Shown here one piece after another: positions 16,270 through 22,855 of a stretch of DNA of 24,930 bases (position 1 is its first letter; the number at the start of each line of letters is the position of its first letter). The notes below the pieces were generated by a model. The model was not told where the DNA came from. It saw nothing but the letters and a program-made list of their open reading frames with translations, and made no database searches. This stretch comes from a virus. The translations under genes and the position numbers were made by a program. The stretch lies in the IMG/VR virus record IMGVR_UViG_3300037141_000023, positions 1 to 24,930 of that record; one strand, written 5' to 3'.

Positions 16270-16273
16270 TCAA
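16245..16273 (-). promoter_or_regulatory. Sigma-70-type promoter for capsid
   Basis: On the minus strand TTGACA (16273-16268) is followed by exactly 17 bases and TATAAC (16250-16245). The -35 is a perfect consensus and the -10 differs at one base. The -35 overlaps the TGA of the glycosidase gene (16270-16272). Initiation would be expected near 16238, giving a leader of about 120 bases before the capsid ATG. It is the only match of this quality that I found in a gap between genes, and it implies that host RNA polymerase boosts capsid expression. Confidence 0.75.
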
Positions 16274-18522
16274 TTACTGTACACGCGTAGGTCATCCATC
16301 GTCAAATGCGGCGGGCTGCCCTGCCAGGTGTAAGGCGCATTGCTCACGTGCGCTGAGTCGTAATCCGGGTCGTTGCCCCAGGTTGCCGCTGTCAGGTTGT
16401 ATCGGATAGCCGTGACGTTGGTGAGCGCTGTCGGCAAAACAAAATGCTGCTGCCATGTTCCAGCCGTGAATGACTCGAAGTTGCAACCTGTACCCATGTT
16501 GGCGAAGCTTGTGCTAACAGAATCAGCAGTGGGCGCAGTGTAATTTGCAATGCCGTTCTGCCAAGTACCTGCTACAAAGGCATCAATGGTGTAAGCGAGC
16601 GCCGCCGACTGACTTTGGAACGGCCGCCCTGATAATACGCCGATGCGCTTGACGGTCTGACCTGAGCCCCATGTCAAAGTAAGTGTGATCGGCATGATGT
16701 TATTCGTGTCGCTGTACATCAGATTCGACGGATCGTAATAACCGCTGTTAAGTAGATTGTCGTTGACTCGTGACAGTATTGTGAGCGATGCGCCGCTTGT
16801 TACCGTTGGCGTAGCCGTAGTCGCGATATTGGTTGCAGTCATCAAGCCGTTACCGATATCAGTGACAGACAAAGCTGTGGTGCTGGTTACGTAAATCGGT
16901 AAATCAGTCAAAGTAAGATTGCCGCCAGCAACCGATACTGAGTTGCCCCAAATGTCGACGGCAGAGGTGGCACCACTGACAGTGCAGTTAATCGATGCCA
17001 GTCCACTTGTGAATAGCTGTGTTACGTAGCCGCTAGCATTGGACCACTGATATGCTTTTACGTAGTCGCCTGCATTACCGAGATTGAGCGCACCGACTGG
17101 AGTGGCGCCCCAGGTTTGTTGACTGAGCACACGCAAGGCGGGAATCGACGGTAGACAATCTTGATTTGTTTGGCCTATGGTCACACCGGTAGTGATGTTT
17201 TGCTGGATCATCGAAAACGTAGGGAATGTCCAGAACCCGTGCGAGATGTCGTAGAACCATGACTGTTGTTGATGCGGTATGCCGTACATTTCCATTTGCC
17301 CTGCTTGCCGCACCGCTTGAGCGGCTTGGCGCCGGAACTTGTACAAACCGTCAGGGTTTGTGCCGCACGCCATACCAACTTCGTCGCACCATATGGGTGT
17401 AGAGCCGTAGCCGTTATTGGACATGGTTGTTTTTAGAGCGGGTAGCGACTGCTCCCCTTCCCATATTTCATCCCCTTGAACGGTGTTGTATAGGTGGATA
17501 GACAGTCCGTCAAGGTGTGGGGATAAGGCGAGAAAAGAGTTAAGCCAGGTTTGTAAACCGCCGCTAAGATTGAAGCCAACGATGCTAGGTCCGAGAATCT
17601 TTGCACCGGGCGCCCCCGCGTGCACGGCAGCAACAAATTGAGCGTGGAGTGCGGCAAACGCTGAGGGAGTGTAAGCGGATTGCGGTTCGTTGTAACCTAT
17701 GTACGCAACCTGAGTACCAAGGATAGCCGCGCAGGCGGTGACGTTTGCAATGTCTTGTGCACTGCCTGAGAAATTTGGGAAGCTAGCTAAGTGCAGATGA
17801 GGGCGCACAGAATCCATGGTCATAGCGCACCAACCAGCGGTTAAATCTGTGTTTAGATCAGCAAGGTACGCGTTGGCGTCCGCTTGTGCCGCTGCTGTTG
17901 TGGTGCGCTCAGGAAAAGCTAGCCTCATTGGACCTGTATCAAAACACCCATGCATACCTGGACACGCGCTTATGTCGCCAGGGTCGCTAGCGAGATTGCC
18001 TGCATTCCAACTGTATGCAGGCGCTGATAAGTATCGAGCATCCGACGGTTCGTAATTGAAGAGGCACCAGCCCCTAGCATTGCCCGCAAAATTCGTAGGC
18101 TCTAAATTGGGGTCGAATAACCGCAACTCGTACCAACCGTATTTAGATATTGCCGGGGGTGTGAGTGTATACGGGAGCGCCGGGGTGCCTCCGATTAGCG
18201 TTTGAGGTACAATCAAAGCGCCGCTAATATCTGAGATCGTGTACGCGATACCGGCAGGCATCGTCGTATAAATTGGGCCGCCGCCACCTGTAGTTAGCTG
18301 CGATGCAATCGTGAACGAGATTGCCCCGCTCGTAAAGGTGTTGTACGCATTAGGCGTGGACACCGAGAGCGGCCACCTATACGGGATCGTATTAGGGTAG
18401 TTTATTGTGGGGTAACTGAGTGGACCGCGTTGCGGCGAGAGCGTGCTACCGGTTGCCCCTTGTGCAAACGACGGAAGCGCTACCGTAAAGAAGCATATTA
18501 TGAGCGCTAGCAGTTTCCGCAT
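16270..18522 (-). CDS. Secreted clan GH-A-like glycoside hydrolase with C-terminal discoidin-like module
   Basis: This 750-aa protein starts with a Sec signal peptide (MRKLLALIICFFTVALPSFA, then QGA). Residues about 195-460 look like a TIM-barrel glycosidase. YIGYNEPQSAY holds the NEP motif with predicted acid/base Glu279, DGLSIHLYN (338-346) matches the H.Y strand, and TPIWCDEVGMACG holds the predicted nucleophile Glu381; WFYDISHG follows at 422-429. A beta-sandwich with VDIWGNSVSV and LPIYV (522-545) is like that found after the barrel in GH39-, GH51- and GH79-type enzymes. Residues 580-750 resemble an F5/8-type carbohydrate-binding domain ending in MDDLRVYSN. It probably cleaves a surface or extracellular polysaccharide. 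The start has no clear ribosome site and lies one base after the previous stop, so coupling is likely. The family number cannot be fixed by eye. Confidence 0.75.
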   Translation of the reverse strand: MRKLLALIICFFTVALPSFAQGATGSTLSPQRGPLSYPTINYPNTIPYRWPLSVSTPNAYNTFTSGAISFTIASQLTTGGGGPIYTTMPAGIAYTISDISGALIVPQTLIGGTPALPYTLTPPAISKYGWYELRLFDPNLEPTNFAGNARGWCLFNYEPSDARYLSAPAYSWNAGNLASDPGDISACPGMHGCFDTGPMRLAFPERTTTAAAQADANAYLADLNTDLTAGWCAMTMDSVRPHLHLASFPNFSGSAQDIANVTACAAILGTQVAYIGYNEPQSAYTPSAFAALHAQFVAAVHAGAPGAKILGPSIVGFNLSGGLQTWLNSFLALSPHLDGLSIHLYNTVQGDEIWEGEQSLPALKTTMSNNGYGSTPIWCDEVGMACGTNPDGLYKFRRQAAQAVRQAGQMEMYGIPHQQQSWFYDISHGFWTFPTFSMIQQNITTGVTIGQTNQDCLPSIPALRVLSQQTWGATPVGALNLGNAGDYVKAYQWSNASGYVTQLFTSGLASINCTVSGATSAVDIWGNSVSVAGGNLTLTDLPIYVTSTTALSVTDIGNGLMTATNIATTATPTVTSGASLTILSRVNDNLLNSGYYDPSNLMYSDTNNIMPITLTLTWGSGQTVKRIGVLSGRPFQSQSAALAYTIDAFVAGTWQNGIANYTAPTADSVSTSFANMGTGCNFESFTAGTWQQHFVLPTALTNVTAIRYNLTAATWGNDPDYDSAHVSNAPYTWQGSPPHLTMDDLRVYSN

Positions 18523-18523
18523 T

Positions 18524-20077
18524 TTAGTTCTGATCCATAAGTATCGACCGTACTCGGACGTTAACCGCAGTGGAAAGCAGGTTAGTTATGGAAACGCCTG
18601 GGATTAATTGGTAGTTAGTATTCGTCGTGGGTAAACTTGTGGTGATCACTGCAACCGATACACCGTTGATGTAATACGTAATCTGTCCAGCGGTCGACGT
18701 ATCTATGGCAAACGTGTAGGTAGTGTTGGAAGTAACCGCTACGGTTGTGGTGGTTACCGCCGAGTTACCGCTTGTATTGCCGTTAAAGCATCTCCAGTAA
18801 GGCGTACCATCAGCCGTGGTGTCATACCGGAAACCTGTAAAAGCATCAGAGGGGGTGGCTGTTGCAAAATCTGTAGCGGGGCTGTTGAACATCCCTATCC
18901 AGTATCTGCAAGTCACAATGTCGGTTGAGTTAGGCCCGGTGCTAACCGTTGCTATCATTCGCGGCAACTGCCCGGTGTACACGGCGGCGCCAACGTCGTA
19001 AACATACGCGCTATTATTAGTACTGGCAGTTGTCGCCAAGTTAACAAAACCGGTGTAATTCACCCCGGCCAACGTTCCTGCTGTGGTCCCGTTCCCCGGA
19101 GCGGCTACACCGCCAATTCTGTTAAAATTGTTGCCATTTGTAGATGCGTTAATCTGCGTAAAGGTACGCGGGGTTGTTGTCGTTATCGCGGGGAATGCGC
19201 CGCTTGAACCGCCGCCAGAGCCGTTAGCAGCGGCTGTAATCAAACCTTTCGCGTTTACCGTTATGTTCGCGCTAGTGTATGAGCCAACATTGCTGTTAAC
19301 GGTGGCAAGAGTACCGACACCTGTTGAACCGGGTAGCGTAAAATCGCCGCTTACGGTAGGTGTGCCACCAAAGGCCCCGCTGTTGTTGTATTGAAGGTTG
19401 CCAGAAGAGCCACCAGGTGAACCGGAGCCAGCATTAGCCCAAGTCAATTGGAGCGGGCTGGTGGTGCCGCCCGGCGTTAAAACTTGTGTTGAACCCGTCG
19501 GCAAAGCTGCTGGGAGCTTGTAGACGACCGATACGCCGGTTGCCGGTGCTTCAATGGTGCTTGTGTTGGAGTCACCGCTATCGGCAAAGAGGATGCCGCC
19601 AAGCGTTGAGCCAGGGTTGCCTAGACTCAAAATGCCGTTGGTAATCGTCATCAGCGCATTGCCGGTTAGCTGCGCACCGGATGACGCGTAGTATGCAACT
19701 TGGCCAGCTATAGCAGCGTTGACGGCGTTTGCGTAAGCGCCAAATACGGTTGCCCCATTCCAACCTAAGCTTGTGTTTGCTGTCGGCGTGGCATTAACGT
19801 CTAGCGTTGGCGCAGAACTTGTTCCGCCCACAACTATGGTCCCCAAGGGACTTGTGATAGTGACCGAACCCCCGCCACCGCCAGATGAGTTGATTGTGAC
19901 AGCGCCCACACCAGAAGTTGGGCTGATGGTGACGTTTGTACCAGCGATGATGCTGGTCACACCGCCAGCACCCCCGGCAGCTTGAAACGTGTAAGTGTCG
20001 GCGTAGACGTAACCGATCGACGCAAAAAGAGAAAACAGGATTGCGACCCAGGCCGCCGTCAACTTAGCGTATTTCAT
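18524..20077 (-). CDS. Fibre-like protein with signal peptide and lectin-like C-terminus
   Basis: I choose ATG at 20077 (517 aa) because GGAG lies six bases upstream; a TTG two codons earlier is possible. Residues 1-26 are a signal peptide (MKYAKLTAAWVAILFSLFAS, cut after YVYA). Residues 27-39 (DTYTFQAAGGAGG) match the upstream gene exactly. The middle has fibre-stalk motifs: AGQVAYYASSGAQLTGN, GSSGNLQYNNSGAFGGTP and YTSANITVNAKGLITAAANG. The last ~135 residues look like a concanavalin/LamG-type sandwich (RYWIGMFNSP, FRYDTTADGTPYWRCF, TYTFAIDTSTAGQITYYING). It overlaps the preceding gene by 14 bases. It probably binds host or environmental glycans; whether it is part of the virion is unknown. 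Confidence 0.75.
   Translation of the reverse strand: MKYAKLTAAWVAILFSLFASIGYVYADTYTFQAAGGAGGVTSIIAGTNVTISPTSGVGAVTINSSGGGGGSVTITSPLGTIVVGGTSSAPTLDVNATPTANTSLGWNGATVFGAYANAVNAAIAGQVAYYASSGAQLTGNALMTITNGILSLGNPGSTLGGILFADSGDSNTSTIEAPATGVSVVYKLPAALPTGSTQVLTPGGTTSPLQLTWANAGSGSPGGSSGNLQYNNSGAFGGTPTVSGDFTLPGSTGVGTLATVNSNVGSYTSANITVNAKGLITAAANGSGGGSSGAFPAITTTTPRTFTQINASTNGNNFNRIGGVAAPGNGTTAGTLAGVNYTGFVNLATTASTNNSAYVYDVGAAVYTGQLPRMIATVSTGPNSTDIVTCRYWIGMFNSPATDFATATPSDAFTGFRYDTTADGTPYWRCFNGNTSGNSAVTTTTVAVTSNTTYTFAIDTSTAGQITYYINGVSVAVITTSLPTTNTNYQLIPGVSITNLLSTAVNVRVRSILMDQN
19965..20077 (-). repeat. 113-bp direct repeat, copy A (signal peptide cassette)
   Basis: This matches 21136-21248 at an offset of 1171 bases with a single mismatch (A at 20040 versus G at 21211, giving Ile versus Thr at residue 13). 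It encodes the first 37-38 residues of the fibre-like protein. The last codons and the stop of the upstream gene (EIR and TAA at 20066-20064) are read from the same repeat in another frame. Confidence 0.95.
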
Positions 20078-21248
20078 CGCCAACTCCGAGCAGGCAAACT
20101 TCGCCGTGTCCGTCGAGTCCTACGCCGTTGTTGAGCAGGAACGCAGTTTGGCGGAAAGTGTCGTTATCCTTGCTTTCAAGCGCTGCGATAAAGCTTGTGT
20201 TCTCGCGCTGCGTCCACTTCACCAGCTCGCCTTGTCGCCCTAATGCTTGCTCGCACTGCGCCAGGGTTTTCATGTCAGCGGTGCGCTTTTCGTGCATTGC
20301 GATAAGCGGGAGAGATGGCGTTCCAGTAATAGAAATAGCTACGCCGGAAGAGCCAGCGGCGCTGAGCCCTACGCCGGAAGAGCCAGCCGCCCCGCCTGAA
20401 ACGTTAGTGGTTCCGCTGAGCGTATTCGAAGGGCTCATTGCGAGGCTAAAGCCACCGCCTCCTCCTCCACCAGCACCTCCAGTCCCCACTGAACCACCAG
20501 CCCCCCCAGAAACATTAACGGTCGAGCCCGAAGAGTGGGTAATTGAGACGAGGGAGTACTCATACTCGCCACCACCTGAGCCACCACCACCTGCGTTATA
20601 GTTTGGAGTTGTAGTGACACTGCCTCCTACTGCTGATATGAGGCCGCCACTGGGAAGAGAAATAGGACCGGCGGAGACCAGCCGGACACATCCGCCCCCT
20701 GCTGCGCCGGAAGAGCCACTGGAGCCACTGGTGCCGCTCCCACCTCCGCTCCCAACAGCCCCGTAACTTAACGCTACTGCGGCACCGCCAGTACCTTGGT
20801 ACGAAGAGTTACTGTCTTCCGTATTTCCACCGGCACCGCCGAAGCCACCGCCACCGCCACCCGTGTTATAGGTACTGGTCCCTCCGGATACCCCGCTGCC
20901 AAACGCATAATTGTTGGAGCCGACGAGGTAAACCCCTCCCGGCATTGCGGTTGCAACCGACAACGTTCCCGGCACAGAGATAGAGGTTGTGGCATCTATC
21001 TGCGAGCCGCTTTGCACCGTGTACGTGTCGCTGGCTGTGTTTGTCCAAGTGGTGGCATTCTGTTGGATAATTGTTGATTCGGTTGTCGCTACTTTGGTAA
21101 TCGCGCCATCAACACCGTTGCCGCCTAATGCGCCACCAGCACCCCCGGCAGCTTGAAACGTGTAAGTGTCGGCGTAGACGTAACCGATCGACGCAAAAAG
21201 AGAAAACAGGGTTGCGACCCAGGCCGCCGTCAACTTAGCGTATTTCAT
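20064..21248 (-). CDS. Glycine-rich adhesin-like protein with signal peptide
   Basis: This 394-aa protein starts at ATG 21248, overlapping the previous stop as TAATG. Residues 1-26 are a signal peptide nearly identical to that of the next gene. Residues 40-120 are beta-rich (TWTNTASDTYTVQSGSQIDA). Residues 128-310 contain at least five runs of Gly (TYNTGGGGGGFGGAGGN, AAGGGCVRLVSAGPI, NYNAGGGGSGGGEYEY, GGAGGGGGGGFSL), like polyglycine domains of phage adhesins such as gp38 of T4-like phages. The last 75 residues change to charged helix (HEKRTADMKTLAQCEQALGR). Its last residues are encoded by the leader repeat of the next gene. Host receptor or polymer binding is plausible; a structural filler role is an alternative. 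Confidence 0.7.
   Translation of the reverse strand: MKYAKLTAAWVATLFSLFASIGYVYADTYTFQAAGGAGGALGGNGVDGAITKVATTESTIIQQNATTWTNTASDTYTVQSGSQIDATTSISVPGTLSVATAMPGGVYLVGSNNYAFGSGVSGGTSTYNTGGGGGGFGGAGGNTEDSNSSYQGTGGAAVALSYGAVGSGGGSGTSGSSGSSGAAGGGCVRLVSAGPISLPSGGLISAVGGSVTTTPNYNAGGGGSGGGEYEYSLVSITHSSGSTVNVSGGAGGSVGTGGAGGGGGGGFSLAMSPSNTLSGTTNVSGGAAGSSGVGLSAAGSSGVAISITGTPSLPLIAMHEKRTADMKTLAQCEQALGRQGELVKWTQRENTSFIAALESKDNDTFRQTAFLLNNGVGLDGHGEVCLLGVGDEIR
21136..21248 (-). repeat. 113-bp direct repeat, copy B (signal peptide cassette)
   Basis: This is the second copy of the repeat at 19965-20077, covering the ATG, signal peptide and first mature residues of the glycine-rich gene. Identity ends precisely at the start codon on one side (CATTAG versus CATCGC) and within the GGAGG codons on the other, so the duplicated unit is a translated leader module. 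Confidence 0.95.
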
Positions 21249-21589
21249 TAGTGCGCGAAAACCCCCACGGAAACCGTCCCGGTACCAGTGATTAGCGAAA
21301 AGCTTTTAAGCGCCGCGTTTGGGTCAAAATAGCTATACGCGGTTTGCGGCAAAATCGGTGCACTGCTCGTAGTGGCTGGCGCCACGGCGCTGAAATAAAC
21401 CGTCGCCGTGGTCGAGAGGTTCACTACCGTGATACTCGCACTCTGCGAGTTAAGCGACACGACGCCGCTTGTCCCTGTGGCCGAAATCGTTTCAAAGGTC
21501 ATCGCCGCAGGGCCGACAATCGGACCCGCCAACGCTGGCGAGATAACCAGCGACAACGCCACCGACAGTGCCGCTAAAAATCTACGCAT
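21248..21589 (-). CDS. Small secreted beta-rich protein
   Basis: This 113-aa protein has a textbook signal peptide, residues 1-21 (MRRFLAALSVALSLVIS, then PALA before GPI). The ATG at 21589 has AGGAG eight bases upstream, overlapping the scaffold stop region. The mature part of about 92 residues is beta-rich and Ser/Thr-rich (TSGVVSLNSQSASITVVNLS, ATVYFSAVAPATTSSAPILP) and ends TGTVSVGVFAH. The pattern resembles small phage proteins that form a single beta-sandwich. It is the first gene of the cassette between scaffold and capsid. I do not recognise the family. Confidence 0.65.
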   Translation of the reverse strand: MRRFLAALSVALSLVISPALAGPIVGPAAMTFETISATGTSGVVSLNSQSASITVVNLSTTATVYFSAVAPATTSSAPILPQTAYSYFDPNAALKSFSLITGTGTVSVGVFAH

Positions 21590-21594
21590 TTTCG

Positions 21595-22497
21595 TTACTC
21601 CTTTTTACTTTTCATATCGTGCTCTAACTTATAGAGCGCGTCAAGCTTTGTCTTCGCGTCGTTGTACTCGGGATTTTGAAACCCGTTTTTTAACCCCGAA
21701 AGGTACGAGCGTTGTTTCATGATCTCGGCTCGCACGTCGCCCACCGCGTTAGCGGCATTAGCGCCTGGGCGCATGACCGAATCGCCTTTGAAGCCTTGCT
21801 CATGAATGTAGTTAAGCGCCGCTAACAAGCATATCTCCGGGTCTTTAGTGTTGCGCACCGCCTCCGGCAAAACCTTTAGCGCCACCTCTTTCGCGGTTGC
21901 GTGCGCTGAATCCGCCTTATCCCCGTAGATGGCTTTTACTTTGGTGTTTTGCTCAGCGACGTAATTCGCGCGTGCGGTTTCGTTAGCCGCGACGATACCC
22001 TTAACCTGCTCCACCGTGTGCGCGTCGTACTGCCCAGCCAGCGCGGCGAACTGCTTGTCAGAAAGCCCGGCTTTGTGGGCCGCTTCGCGCATTTTATTAA
22101 GGAAGGCGTCGTTTGTGATCCCCTTGATCACGGTCTGAACCTGCTCGGGCTCTTTGGTGACGTCTGGCGGCGTGTACTGGTAGCCGTCAAACTTCTCGGG
22201 CACGCCGACCGCTTTATTCCAGGCGGCGATCTGTTCCGGCGTTGACTCGGCAGTTGGCACTTGCAAGCCTTCCGACTTCCTACCAATTAGCTCCCGGGCG
22301 TTTACGTAGCCGTTGAACAGGTTTTCAAAGGGCTTGTCCGTGCCGGCGTATTCTTTTACCCACGGCGTCTCTTTGTAAGCGTCGGGAACGAACGACATAA
22401 AATCAGGCGTGCCGGCTGCCGCAGGCGCCGCTACGGGCGGTGGTGCCGCTGCCGTGCCGGTCGGTACTTGAAACGATGTGGTGCCTTCGTCTGCCAT
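21595..22497 (-). CDS. Capsid assembly scaffolding protein
   Basis: This 300-aa hydrophilic protein starts at ATG 22497 with AGGGGAT seven bases upstream. The N-terminus is Ala/Pro-rich and flexible (residues 10-30), followed by FMSFVPDAYKETPWVKEYAG and ENLFNGYVNARELIGRKSEG, a motif seen in podovirus scaffold proteins (a short domain with K..ENLV..Y.ELE...G). The long central helices are rich in Ala, Lys, Glu and Gln, and the basic C-terminus ends KLEHDMKSKKE, as expected for a capsid-binding tail. Scaffolds guide procapsid assembly and then leave. It directly follows portal and Bbp19-like genes. Confidence 0.83.
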   Translation of the reverse strand: MADEGTTSFQVPTGTAAAPPPVAAPAAAGTPDFMSFVPDAYKETPWVKEYAGTDKPFENLFNGYVNARELIGRKSEGLQVPTAESTPEQIAAWNKAVGVPEKFDGYQYTPPDVTKEPEQVQTVIKGITNDAFLNKMREAAHKAGLSDKQFAALAGQYDAHTVEQVKGIVAANETARANYVAEQNTKVKAIYGDKADSAHATAKEVALKVLPEAVRNTKDPEICLLAALNYIHEQGFKGDSVMRPGANAANAVGDVRAEIMKQRSYLSGLKNGFQNPEYNDAKTKLDALYKLEHDMKSKKE

Positions 22498-22498
22498 C

Positions 22499-22855
22499 TT
22501 AAATATCCCCTAAAATCGGGTTTTCAATTTCTCGTAGCTCTTTCGCGTCTAACATGCCCCTAAGCTCGACCCACAGGTCACGCCGGGCTACGTTATACAT
22601 TGTTGCCGTGGTATCAAATCCGGTGGCGCTTCTCTGCGCTAGAAAGCTTGAGTAGCCCGTCATCGCATAGATACGTCGCATCACCACCATACCAAGCTCG
22701 GACGCCGCCACTTGCCTAAACGCAGCGCGCACCGCCTTTTCGTCTTCAAGCACTTTATCCAGCGTGGCTTCCTTTTCGCCTTCGCGCAGGTCGGATTGAT
22801 CGACCGGCATGTGTCGCTCGAAGTCGTCGGCCATGTCGTCAAGGTCATGCGGCAT
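22499..22855 (-). CDS. Bbp19-like small phage protein
   Basis: This 118-aa protein starts at ATG 22855, overlapping the end of the portal gene by 11 bases, with GGGGAT eight bases upstream. Residues about 43-108 (AAFRQVAASELGMVVMRRIY, SATGFDTTATMYNVARRDLW, VELRGMLDAKELREIE) follow the pattern of Bbp19-type proteins of BPP-1-like phages: a helix with G..V..R, a short linker, a T...YN.GRRD-like helix, then an acidic end. The function of this family is not established. Position between portal and scaffold agrees with the family's usual place. Confidence 0.65.
   Translation of the reverse strand: MPHDLDDMADDFERHMPVDQSDLREGEKEATLDKVLEDEKAVRAAFRQVAASELGMVVMRRIYAMTGYSSFLAQRSATGFDTTATMYNVARRDLWVELRGMLDAKELREIENPILGDI

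Noticed and set aside
20078-20083. TTG start for the fibre-like gene
   Set aside because: GGAG is six bases from the ATG at 20077 and touches the TTG, and the paralogous leader starts at the equivalent ATG.
20340-20400. Short tandem similarity (TACGCCGGAAGAGCCAG) inside the glycine-rich gene
   Set aside because: It is explained by repeated AGSSGV codons in a low-complexity protein.
16270-21589. Diversity-generating retroelement, as in BPP-1
   Set aside because: No reverse transcriptase and no template/variable repeat pair were seen; the 113-bp repeat covers N-terminal leaders, not C-terminal receptor-binding ends.
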